NCBI GenBank assembly: GCA_003157315.1 | Contig: PMJE01000571.1 | Span: 656-11,930, forward strand | Length of the DNA: 11,275 nucleotides | Direction of reading: 5' to 3' | Source: Myxococcales bacterium | GTDB taxonomy: Bacteria > Myxococcota > Polyangia > Fen-1088 | Shown: positions 1 to 8,297 of the stretch, piece after piece | Layout of the letters: the number at the start of each line of letters is the position of its first letter | Position numbering within the stretch: the first letter of the stretch is position 1 | Position numbers and translations under genes: made by a program | The notes under the pieces: generated by a model | Seen by the model: the letters and a program-made list of their open reading frames with translations, nothing else | Database searches by the model: none | What the model was told of the DNA's origin: nothing

Positions 1-1796
1 TCCTGCCAGTCGCGGTCGAGACGGACGATCGCGGCCGGGCGAGATGGCAAGCTCTCATCCAGTTGAGCTTGGGTAATCAGCACCGGCATTCTGCTGTCTG
101 CCACCATGTAGGCCAGACGATCGGACGGAAAAGCAGGATCGAGCGGCACGTAGGCGCCACCTGCTTTCAGGATCGCCAGCAGCGCCACGACCATCTCCGG
201 TGAGCGCTCGACCAGGAGGCCGACCAGCACATCCGGCCCGACGCCCAGTCCCGTCAGATGATGCGCAAGCTGGTTCGATCGACGGTCAAGCTCGCTATAA
301 GTGAGGGTGTCCTGTCCGCAGAGCACAGCGACGTCATTGGGGGTTCGCCCGGCCTGTCGCGTGAACAACTGGTGCAAGCACAGTTCGCTCCCCGGGAAGA
401 CCGCGGCGGTTTCGTTCCACTCGACCAGGAGTTGCTGGCGATCGGCCTCGGTGAGTATCGGCAATCTGGAGATGGTCTGCTCTGGATCGCGGGCGACCGC
501 CTGCAGAAGGACCGCGAAATCCTGGCACAGACGCCGGACAGTGGCGGCCTCGAACAGGTTGGTGTTGTACTGCACAGTCAAAAGCGACCGGCCGGTGCCA
601 AACGAAGCATTGATGAACAGCTCGAAGGTTTCGTAGCGCCGTGGGTGTGACGAGTAGGAGACTTCGAGGCCCTGGAAATCGAGCTTTTCGGCCGAGCGGT
701 CCATGTTGAACACAGTGGAAACCAGGGGAATGCGCGCTGGATCGCGGGCCAGGCGGAGCGACTCCAACAGGCGCCCGAATGATGGCCGCTGGTGCTCGAG
801 AGCATCGAGGAAAGTGGTGCGCACCGAACGCAGCAGTTCGGTGAAAGGCTGCTCAGATGCCACCGACAAGCGCACCGGAAGCAGCGAAATGCAATGGCCC
901 ACGAGATGGTTCTGTCCGGTGCGCGCCTGACCGGACGCGGGTACACCGATGACCAAATCCTCCTGTCCGGTCAGGCGGTGCAAAAACGCGGCGTAGCCCG
1001 CCAAGAAGGTCGCCACCAAGCTGGCACCGTGGCGTGCCCCAAGCTTCTGTAGTCCCTCCACCAGGCTTTCGGGCAGGAGCAAGTCCTCGCGGGCTGAATC
1101 ATAGCTGCGCGTGCGTGGGCGCGGCCGATCGGTGGGTAGGTCCAAAGTGGGCACGCCGTTGGCAAAGCGCTGCAGCCAGTAGGCCTCGTCTTTCTGTCCA
1201 TCAACGTCGTCGCTGGCATAGCTGGCGAACGAGTCAGGCTCGGGCAACTTCTGGCCCGAGTAGAGCGCGGCCAGCTCGCTCAGCACCACCCAGTGCGACC
1301 AGCCGTCGCACACTATGTGATGGGCGGTGAAGAAGAGCACATGCTCGTCGGGCGAAAGCCGAAACAGCTGCGCGCGCACCAGCGGGCCGTGCACAAGGTC
1401 GAAGGGCGTCTCCACCTCGCGGCGGGCCTGCTTGGCCAGGTCCTCGGCCTGCTCGGCGGGAGAGAGTGCGCTCAGATCGAGAAGCGGCAGGGAAGCGGGC
1501 AGGGCGCTGGAGATGCACAGCCACACCCCGTCAGGTGTGAAGGTGGCGCGCAAGGAGCCGTGACGTTCCAGCACGCGTCGAAAAGCCGCGCGCAGCCGCT
1601 CCACGTCGAGCGGCCCGCGCAGACGCAAGGAGAGCGACTCATTGAAGGCCAATGAGGCGGCCGGCTCCATTTGCACAGCGGCCCAGATCTCGCGCTGGGC
1701 ATTGGTGGCGGGCGCCATGGTGACTACCTCGCCCGTGGCAAAGGGATCGAAGTCAACTGCCACCAGCTCGGGCGCCTTGTCTTGCTTCGCAATCAT
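1..1796 (-). CDS. Nonribosomal peptide synthetase, C-A-... (3' part beyond window)
   Basis: The reading frame opens at an ATG at 1796 and stays open for 598 codons to the left window edge, so the gene is partial. Residues about 26-440 form a condensation domain: an AQREIW motif near the start (C1) and the catalytic HHIVCDG at residues 159-165, matching HHxxxDG with the second His intact. An adenylation domain begins near residue 470, with LTYSEL (A1) and LKAGGAYVPLDP (A2, about 542-553). The window ends before the A3-A10 core, so the amino acid cannot be predicted. The domain acts in the cytoplasm, where the C domain would join the acyl chain on the upstream ACP to the amino acid held by this protein. 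The start overlaps the stop of the preceding synthetase in ATGA and has a GGAGG ribosome-binding site. The first residues, with a DFDPFA stretch, look like an inter-domain linker rather than a separate docking domain. The NRPS call is secure; the downstream domains are unknown. Confidence 0.95.
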   Translation of the reverse strand, partial: MIAKQDKAPELVAVDFDPFATGEVVTMAPATNAQREIWAAVQMEPAASLAFNESLSLRLRGPLDVERLRAAFRRVLERHGSLRATFTPDGVWLCISSALPASLPLLDLSALSPAEQAEDLAKQARREVETPFDLVHGPLVRAQLFRLSPDEHVLFFTAHHIVCDGWSHWVVLSELAALYSGQKLPEPDSFASYASDDVDGQKDEAYWLQRFANGVPTLDLPTDRPRPRTRSYDSAREDLLLPESLVEGLQKLGARHGASLVATFLAGYAAFLHRLTGQEDLVIGVPASGQARTGQNHLVGHCISLLPVRLSVASEQPFTELLRSVRTTFLDALEHQRPSFGRLLESLRLARDPARIPLVSTVFNMDRSAEKLDFQGLEVSYSSHPRRYETFELFINASFGTGRSLLTVQYNTNLFEAATVRRLCQDFAVLLQAVARDPEQTISRLPILTEADRQQLLVEWNETAAVFPGSELCLHQLFTRQAGRTPNDVAVLCGQDTLTYSELDRRSNQLAHHLTGLGVGPDVLVGLLVERSPEMVVALLAILKAGGAYVPLDPAFPSDRLAYMVADSRMPVLITQAQLDESLPSRPAAIVRLDRDWQ

Positions 1797-4700
1797 TTGA
1801 CCTCCACTCGCAAGTACTTGCCGGCTCGCCCGGGATCGGGCACGAACCAGGCGGCGCTGCCGTCAACATCGCGACCCAGGCGCGCCCCGGCCACGGGCAC
1901 TCCGGCCAGCGTGTCTTGTCCGTTGCGCTTGGCCGGCACAACCTCCGCGACGGGAACCGGCGCCTCGACTGCGGGCAGGGTCCGCTCGGCAATGAAGTCG
2001 GCCAGCGGTCCGAGCGACGAAAGCCCGTCGAGCAGCTGGCGAAAACTCAGCTCGACCCGGAACTTGCGCTGCAGGGTGAAGGCAAGCTGGGTAAGCAGCA
2101 GCGAATCAAGCCCAGCGTCGAGGAAGGTCATGGATTCGCCTTCGCCCAACGACAGCCCAGCAGTGCTCTCGATGATAGCGCGCAGCTCGTCGCGCAGGCG
2201 CTGGCGTGGGGATGCCGCCACCGCACTCCGGGCCTCGCCCTCGGCGGCCGGTGCTGCGGGCTGGTCATCGGCCTTTGCCTGCGGCTGCTCGACCAGGCGC
2301 TTGTCTTGCGCGGTCCGTGGCGCTGGCTCAATCCAGTGTCGGCGCCGCTCGAACGGGTAGGCCGGCAGAGACACGGGCCGCCGGTGCGCGCCGGCGTGCA
2401 GCGCCTCCCAGTCAATGTCCACCCCGCTTGACCACAGTCGGCCCATTGCTCGCAGCACTGAAGTCCAGTCGGCATCGCGGCCGGGCTCGTCGCCCAAAGT
2501 GGCGACTGCGCACTGGTGCGCGGGATCCTTCATCGCCTGGCGAGCCATGGTGGTCGCGCTGGCGCGCGGCCCGACTTCCAGAAGCACTCGGCTCGGCTCT
2601 GCCCACAGGGTTGCCACGCCTTCGGCGAAGCGCACGGGAGCGCGCAAATGGCGCGCCCAGTAGTGTGGGTCGCAGGCTTGCTCCGCCGTGATCCAGTCGC
2701 CGGTTACACTCGAAATGAACCGCAGGCGCGGGGGCGAAAGGCGCACCCCGGCGACCAGGGCGGCGAACGGTTCCATCACCGGATCCATCATCGCCGAGTG
2801 GAAAGCGTGCGAGGTCTGCAGCAGCCGACAGGGGATGCTCTCGGATTCCAGCACCCGCTGAAACTCGGCCATCACCTCGATCGGCCCAGAAACCACACAG
2901 AGCTGGGGGCCATTGGAGGCGGCCAAACTCAGGCAGTCTGGTAGACGCGGCTCGATGGCGCTGGCGGCGGCGCGGACCGACAGCATGGAGCCGGCGGGTT
3001 GCGCTTGCACCAGGCGACCGCGCGCCGCCACCAGGGCCAGGGCATCGGGCAGGGCGAACACCCCCGCCTGACACGCGGCCACGAATTCGCCAACACTGTG
3101 GCCCAGCATGGCGGCCGGACGCACGCCCCAGCTTCGCCATAGCTCAGCCAGCGCGTACTCGACGGTGAACAGCGCCGGCTGCGTGTACTCGGTTCGTTGC
3201 AAGAGCAGCGCAGTTTGCGCGCGTTCGGCGGGCTGCGGGAACAGCAGAGCGCGCAGGTCACGTTGTAGGTGGGCAGCCAGAATCTCGGCGCAGGTGTCAA
3301 TCGCCCCCCGCATCACTGGCTCGTCTTGATAGAGGGTGCGCGCCATGTCCGGGTGCTGTGCGCCCTGGCCGGGGAAGAGAAAGGCCACTTCGGGATTGTG
3401 GCGCTCGACCGTGCGTGTTCCCGACGTCTCGGGCGTCAGCTTGGCCAGTCCTTCACCCGCATCGGCCGTGTCTCGGCAGACGAGAAAGCGCCGGTGGGCA
3501 AAGCCCGAACGACGAGCCTGCAGGGTGTAGGCGACGTCAGCCAGATTCTGCTCAGGGTGCTCGGCCAAGTGACTGCGCAAATTGGCGGTGGCCGCCTCCA
3601 GTGCTGGGCCGCTCTTGCCCGAGAGCAGAAGCAGGTGGCGGGGCAAGCTCGGGCCTGGCTCGGGCGCAGCCGGCGCTTCCTGCAACACCACATGCGCATT
3701 GGTTCCGCCCACACCGAACGAGCTGACTCCGGCGCGCCGGGGCTGCTCCGTGGCGGTCCACGGCTGCAACGTCGTCTGCACCCTGAAAGGCGAGTGCGCA
3801 AAATCGATGTGGGGATTCGGTGTACGAAAATTGAGGCTGGGCGGTAGCTCGCGATGGTAGAGCGCCAGCGCGGTCTTGATCAGCCCTGCCACCCCGGCGG
3901 CTGCGGTGAGGTGGCCGAAATTGCTCTTGATCGATCCAACCGTGCAGAAGCCAACCTTGTCGGTGCGTGCGCGAAAGGCCTGGGTCAAAGCCTCGATCTC
4001 GATGGGGTCGCCGAGCGGGGTAGCGGTGCCGTGGGTCTCGATGTAGCTGATGCTGTCGGGGTCGAACCCGGCCATGGCCTGCGCTGCCGCAACGACCCTG
4101 GCCTGGCCGGTCACACTGGGCGCGGTGAAGCTGGCCTTGTCGGCCCCATCATTGTTGGTCGCCACCCCATGGATGACGGCGTAGATGCGATCCCCGTCGG
4201 CCAAGGCGTCGCGCAGTCGCTTGCACACCACCGCGCCCGCCCCGTCGCTGAATACCGTGCCGTTTCCCTCGGCGTCGAAAGAGCGGGTGTGGCCGTCATT
4301 CGACAGCATGCCACCGTCGCTGAAGACATGGCCGCTTTTCTGCGGGACGGTGACGGAAGCCCCGCCCGCCAGGGCGACGTCGCACTCGTGGTCGAGCAGA
4401 CTGCGCACCGCCGCGCAGGTCGCCACCAGCGAGGTCGAGCATGCGGTGTGGATGCTGAGCGCAGGTCCGTGCAGATCCAACTTGTGCGCCACCCGGGTGG
4501 CCACGTAGTCCTTCTCGTTGCCCAGCATGACCTGAAAGGCTCCTACCGCCTCGACCACGTCCGGTCGCGAGGCCAGATTCGACCACTGATAGGTGTTGTT
4601 GCCCACGCCGGCAAACACCCCGACCCTGCCGCCCGAACGCGCCGGCACTACCCCGGCATCCTCCAGCGCTTGCCAAGCCACTTCCAAGAAGACGCGCTGC

Positions 4701-6790
4701 TGGGGATCGGTCACGTCGGCCAGTCGAGGTGTCTCGCCAAAGAAGCCGGCGTCGAACTTGTCCGCGTCCTCCAGTATGCCGCGGGCCGCGACATAGCCGG
4801 GTTGGCTGCTGTCGACGCTGGGGTCCAGCTCGCCAGGCGCGAAGAAGCTCACCGACTCGCGGCCCGCGCGCAGGTTCTGCCACAGCTCGTCCAGCGTGCG
4901 CGCGCCGGGAAATCGTCCCGCCATGCCAATGATGGCGACCGCATCGTGCTCGCCCGCGCGCCGCGCTTGCTCCAGCGCGGCTCGGTATGGATCCTCGGCG
5001 ACCGCGCCCTCGATGTGGCGAGCCAGGGTGCGCGCGCTCGGGAATTGAAAGAGCTTGACCACCGGGATGTCCCGGCCCAGGGCCTCGCGCAGCGCGAGCA
5101 CGCTCTGCACCGCCAGCAACGAGGTCCCACCCAAATCGAAGAAGTTGTCGTTCGCGCCCACGCGGTCGAGGCCGAGCAGTCGGCGCCAAATCCCGACCAC
5201 GGTTTCTTCCACCGCTCCCAGCGGTGTCTCAAAGGCCACCTCCAGCATTGGTCTTTCGCCGGTGGGCCGGGGCAGGGCACGCCGATCCACCTTGCCGCTC
5301 GGGGTGCGGGGCAACCCTGGCAGCGTGACGAAGGTCGCGGGGACCATGTACTCGGGCAGGCGCTTCTGCAGATGCCGGCGCAGGTCGGCACTTGCGGCCG
5401 GTTGCCCCGATGTGGTCACCAGATAGGCCACCAGGCGCTTGTTGCCCGGCTCGTCCTCGCGCACGGCAACCGCGGCCTGGGCCACCTCTGGGTGCTCAGC
5501 CAAAGCCACCTCGATCTCGCCCAGTTCGATGCGGTAGCCACGCAGTTTGACCTGATCATCGGCGCGGCCCAGGAACTCCAGCTCGCCGTCCGGGCGCTGG
5601 CGCACCAGATCGCCGGTGCGGTAGCGGCGGGCCCGCAAGTCCCCTGCCTCTTCCGGCACGAAACGCTGCTCAGTCAGATCAGGTCGACCCAAGTACCCAC
5701 GCGCCAGGGCCACGCCTCCAATATGCAGTTCGCCCTCGGCACCGGGTGCGACCGGGTGTCCGGTCTCGTCGAGAATGGCCACCCTGACGTTGGGCAATGG
5801 GCGACCAATGGGTGGCAAGGCCGGCCAGTCCTCGGGCTTGCCGGAAAGCGTGTAGGCGGTGACCACGTGGGTCTCCGACGGGCCATACTGGTTCTGCAAG
5901 CTGCAATTGGGCAGGTGTTGGAAGAACTCGACCAGATGTCGGGTTACCCGCAAGGCCTCGCCCGCGGTGATGACCTCGCGTAGGCCGACCGGCAACGGGC
6001 CGCGACGAACCGCCACCTCGGCGATCTGCTGCAGGGCCACGAAGGGCAGGAACAGCCGGCGCACGCTGGTGCGGTTCACTTGTTCCAGCAGGCGGGCTGG
6101 ATCGGCACGGGTTTCCTCGTCGGTCAGCACCAGGGTTCCGCCGGTAGCCCAGGTGGAGAACATCTCCTGGAACGAGACATCGAAAGAGAGCGGCGCCAAT
6201 TGCAAAGTCTTGTCGCCTGCGTCGCAGGACGAGGCTTGCGCCTGCCAGTCGAGCAGATTGAGCAGCGCCCGGTGAACCATGGCCACGCCTTTGGGTCGTC
6301 CGGTCGAGCCCGAGGTGTAGATGATGTACGCCAGGTGATCGGGACCACTTGCGCGGGCGGGCGCTTGCTCACGTACGGCGGAAAGCCGGCTTCCCGCCGC
6401 GTCCACGCGTACGATGGGCATGTCCGCGCGCGCGAGCTGGACCACGGTACTGGAGTGGGCCAGCACCACCGCAGGGCGCGCATCGGCCAGCATAAAGGCC
6501 AGTCGCTCGGTCGGGTACCCGGGATCGAGCGGCAGATACGCCCCGCCGGCCTTGAGCGCGCCCAGCACCGCGATGGTCATGTCCAAGGAACGCGGCAGGC
6601 AGATGGCGACCGGAACATCCGGCCCAACCCCCATCTCTTGCAGCAGCCCGGCCAAGTGATTGGCCCGCTGATCCAGGGTACGGTAACTCAGACACTCGTT
6701 GCCGCACTCAACGGCAAGCTGGTCCGGTGTCTGGGCCGTCTGGCGCTCGAAGAGATCCGCCACCGACTGCAGTGTGCTTGACTTAGACAT
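1793..6790 (-). CDS. Hybrid NRPS-PKS, A-PCP-KS-AT-ACP, probable proline-loading
   Basis: A 1665-residue protein that should load an amino acid and extend it with malonate. The A domain (about 1-505) has YTSGSTGRPKG (158-168), NQYGPSET (300-307), YRTGDL (390-395) and the A10 lysine K500. The PCP carries its pantetheine serine at S557 (GGTS). The KS (about 615-1040) has the complete triad C784, H920, H960. The AT (about 1135-1430) has S1232 in GHSVGE and HAFH at 1328-1331, both typical of malonyl-CoA selection. YPF...HW follows the AT at 1478-1486, and the ACP serine is S1563 (LDS). Specificity positions read D204 V205 Q208 F247 I274 A276 Q301 V309 V310 K500, near the proline code DVQ(L/F/Y)IAHVVK except for Gln in place of His. 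There is no N-terminal C domain, no KR/DH/ER and no thioesterase, so the predicted bound product is an unreduced beta-keto amino-acyl chain. The start is an ATG eight bases inside the flippase gene, with GAGGG six bases upstream. Proline is an inference. Confidence 0.97.
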   Translation of the reverse strand: MSKSSTLQSVADLFERQTAQTPDQLAVECGNECLSYRTLDQRANHLAGLLQEMGVGPDVPVAICLPRSLDMTIAVLGALKAGGAYLPLDPGYPTERLAFMLADARPAVVLAHSSTVVQLARADMPIVRVDAAGSRLSAVREQAPARASGPDHLAYIIYTSGSTGRPKGVAMVHRALLNLLDWQAQASSCDAGDKTLQLAPLSFDVSFQEMFSTWATGGTLVLTDEETRADPARLLEQVNRTSVRRLFLPFVALQQIAEVAVRRGPLPVGLREVITAGEALRVTRHLVEFFQHLPNCSLQNQYGPSETHVVTAYTLSGKPEDWPALPPIGRPLPNVRVAILDETGHPVAPGAEGELHIGGVALARGYLGRPDLTEQRFVPEEAGDLRARRYRTGDLVRQRPDGELEFLGRADDQVKLRGYRIELGEIEVALAEHPEVAQAAVAVREDEPGNKRLVAYLVTTSGQPAASADLRRHLQKRLPEYMVPATFVTLPGLPRTPSGKVDRRALPRPTGERPMLEVAFETPLGAVEETVVGIWRRLLGLDRVGANDNFFDLGGTSLLAVQSVLALREALGRDIPVVKLFQFPSARTLARHIEGAVAEDPYRAALEQARRAGEHDAVAIIGMAGRFPGARTLDELWQNLRAGRESVSFFAPGELDPSVDSSQPGYVAARGILEDADKFDAGFFGETPRLADVTDPQQRVFLEVAWQALEDAGVVPARSGGRVGVFAGVGNNTYQWSNLASRPDVVEAVGAFQVMLGNEKDYVATRVAHKLDLHGPALSIHTACSTSLVATCAAVRSLLDHECDVALAGGASVTVPQKSGHVFSDGGMLSNDGHTRSFDAEGNGTVFSDGAGAVVCKRLRDALADGDRIYAVIHGVATNNDGADKASFTAPSVTGQARVVAAAQAMAGFDPDSISYIETHGTATPLGDPIEIEALTQAFRARTDKVGFCTVGSIKSNFGHLTAAAGVAGLIKTALALYHRELPPSLNFRTPNPHIDFAHSPFRVQTTLQPWTATEQPRRAGVSSFGVGGTNAHVVLQEAPAAPEPGPSLPRHLLLLSGKSGPALEAATANLRSHLAEHPEQNLADVAYTLQARRSGFAHRRFLVCRDTADAGEGLAKLTPETSGTRTVERHNPEVAFLFPGQGAQHPDMARTLYQDEPVMRGAIDTCAEILAAHLQRDLRALLFPQPAERAQTALLLQRTEYTQPALFTVEYALAELWRSWGVRPAAMLGHSVGEFVAACQAGVFALPDALALVAARGRLVQAQPAGSMLSVRAAASAIEPRLPDCLSLAASNGPQLCVVSGPIEVMAEFQRVLESESIPCRLLQTSHAFHSAMMDPVMEPFAALVAGVRLSPPRLRFISSVTGDWITAEQACDPHYWARHLRAPVRFAEGVATLWAEPSRVLLEVGPRASATTMARQAMKDPAHQCAVATLGDEPGRDADWTSVLRAMGRLWSSGVDIDWEALHAGAHRRPVSLPAYPFERRRHWIEPAPRTAQDKRLVEQPQAKADDQPAAPAAEGEARSAVAASPRQRLRDELRAIIESTAGLSLGEGESMTFLDAGLDSLLLTQLAFTLQRKFRVELSFRQLLDGLSSLGPLADFIAERTLPAVEAPVPVAEVVPAKRNGQDTLAGVPVAGARLGRDVDGSAAWFVPDPGRAGKYLRVEVK
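1801..1805 (-). promoter_or_regulatory. Ribosome binding site for the second synthetase
   Basis: GGAGG on the minus strand lies four bases before the ATG at 1796, inside the last codons of the upstream synthetase gene. With the ATGA stop/start overlap it supports re-initiation at this ATG (translational coupling) rather than a sequencing frameshift. Confidence 0.6.
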
Positions 6791-8297
6791 CTACGTCCCT
6801 CGCCTGTAGCTTGCTTTCCAAGACCCTTGCTTGTGTTCGATGCCGACCCTCCCGCAGGCGACTCAGCGAGGAGAGGAGTTCAGCCACCTGAGCTGGCGCG
6901 ACCAGGAAGGCGGTGGCCACATAGGCGGCGGCGCCGACCGCAACTTCAGCGGCCAGCAACCCGATCGAGTGGTGTGCCGGGTCACGTCCAGGCAGATGGC
7001 GAAATACCAGGATCGCGGCCGCCATGCCGGCGCAGGCGAGAAGAACACGGGCAAAGCCCCCAAGGGCTCGCATCACCGGAACGCCATCGGCGCGGCCCAC
7101 GTAAATCAGGGCCAGCAGCGCAAAGGCGGCGCTGGACAACCCGGGCGCAAAGCTTGCCCAGATCAGACCCAGGCGACCGAGGGTAACGAGGAGAAGCAGG
7201 AGCAGCGCCAGATGAATTGCGTAGAAGAGCAGCACGGCCCGCGGACGCTCAGTCGCCTTGAGGTAGGCCAGCACCGCCGAGCCCATAGGGTCCACCACAC
7301 CCAGCACAGCCAGGACCATCAGCAGCGGCGCGATGGGTTGCCAGCGCGGATTGAAAAAGGTGGCCACCAGCGCGTGGGATTCCACGCCCAGGCCGATGGC
7401 GAGGGGAAAGACCAGCAAGGCCACTAGCGGCATGGCGCGCACCAGGGCCTGCTGGCGCATCCCGGGCGCCAGTCGCGCGAATGAAGGCAGAAGCACGTCA
7501 GCCAGCGCCTCGCCGATGTTGTCGGCCGGGATCTGCGCTAGGTTGTAGGCCAGGGAAAACAGTCCCATGGCGGTGGGCCCGAACATCATGGCCACCACCA
7601 GAGTTCCCCACTTGCTCCCGGCAAAGGCGGCCAACGCAGCCAATTGCAACGGGAATGCAAAACCCAGGATGGACCGAATCTGCTTGCGGTTAAGCGGCCC
7701 CCAGCGCAGCCACGCATGCGGGTCCACGCCGGAAGCGAATATGGCAAGGCGGACAATCGAACGCACCAGATTTGCGGCCACAATTGCCTGACCGCCCCAA
7801 CCCCGCGATGCAAGCCCGAGCGCCACGGCGGTAAAGACGATTTCGGCCCCGCTCGATCCGAGCCCTACGCGCCGGAAGCGTAGCTCGCGGTTGAGGATGC
7901 GTTCCGGGATCTCGGCGATGCGCAGGATGGCGAGGGCGGCCACCATGCCGGGAAGAAAGGCGATGGCGCCCGGGGCGTTCACCAGGTGGCAAAGCGGTCC
8001 GCCCAGAAAGTAAAGCAGGAGCGAGACCACCGCGACTGTGCAGGTGCTCAGCACGGTCACATGGAAACCTGCCACCGGTCCGGCCGAAGGATGGGCGACC
8101 ACGTACTGGCCGTAGCCGGAAGAGGTGGCGACTTGACTAGTGAGGACCAGCACCCACGCGACCCCGACCTCGCCCACCACGTCGGGGTTCAAGTAGCGGG
8201 TCAGCATGAGCGTGCCCAGTGCGCCGATTATCCGGCCACCCAGCCCAGCCCCAACGTTCCACATCGCGCTTCCGACCGCCCGGGTGGTCAGGGACAC
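6783..8297 (-). CDS. Wzx/MOP-superfamily lipopolysaccharide-type flippase
   Basis: A very hydrophobic inner-membrane protein of 504 residues from a GTG start, the usual length for polysaccharide-transport (PST/Wzx) flippases of the MOP superfamily. The N-terminal pattern fits the family: an S-L-T-T-R-A-V-G stretch, then W-N-V-G-A-G-L, then LTRYLNP followed by alternating hydrophobic segments. About 12-14 membrane spans are visible, for example near VVSLLLYFLGG and LALLLLLLV. Further family-like signatures are RILNRELRFRR and ADVLLPSFARL, and the basic C-terminal tail should be cytoplasmic. Family members flip lipid-linked oligosaccharides or related amphiphiles across the inner membrane. No glycosyltransferase or polymerase lies nearby; the neighbours are the carrier-protein activating enzyme and the synthetases. 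Moving a peptide/polyketide product or a lipid-linked precursor is therefore an inference. The in-frame TTG at 8315 is possible, but GTG at 8297 has the better ribosome-binding site. The gene overlaps its upstream neighbour by 10 bp and its downstream neighbour by 8 bp. Confidence 0.88.
   Translation of the reverse strand: MSLTTRAVGSAMWNVGAGLGGRIIGALGTLMLTRYLNPDVVGEVGVAWVLVLTSQVATSSGYGQYVVAHPSAGPVAGFHVTVLSTCTVAVVSLLLYFLGGPLCHLVNAPGAIAFLPGMVAALAILRIAEIPERILNRELRFRRVGLGSSGAEIVFTAVALGLASRGWGGQAIVAANLVRSIVRLAIFASGVDPHAWLRWGPLNRKQIRSILGFAFPLQLAALAAFAGSKWGTLVVAMMFGPTAMGLFSLAYNLAQIPADNIGEALADVLLPSFARLAPGMRQQALVRAMPLVALLVFPLAIGLGVESHALVATFFNPRWQPIAPLLMVLAVLGVVDPMGSAVLAYLKATERPRAVLLFYAIHLALLLLLLVTLGRLGLIWASFAPGLSSAAFALLALIYVGRADGVPVMRALGGFARVLLACAGMAAAILVFRHLPGRDPAHHSIGLLAAEVAVGAAAYVATAFLVAPAQVAELLSSLSRLREGRHRTQARVLESKLQARDVDV
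6797..6801 (-). promoter_or_regulatory. Ribosome binding site for the hybrid synthetase
   Basis: GAGGG on the minus strand ends six bases before the ATG at 6790, within the last codons of the flippase gene. It fixes the start that gives the 8-bp overlap ATGTCTAA between the two genes. Confidence 0.5.

Noticed and set aside
1671..2431. Plus-strand open frames of 229 and 171 codons
   Set aside because: They lie opposite the ACP and linker coding sequence and are Arg/Ser/Ala-rich shadow translations without motifs.
3854..5983. 709-residue plus-strand open frame opposite the synthetase gene
   Set aside because: It is the antisense of well-conserved KS, PCP and A domain coding sequence, has no recognisable domain, and reflects the lack of stops opposite GC-rich codons.
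6400..6790. Similarity between this stretch and positions 1-330, as a possible DNA repeat
   Set aside because: Both encode the beginning of an adenylation domain with shared motifs such as KAGGAY.PLDP; the likeness is protein homology, not an exact repeat.
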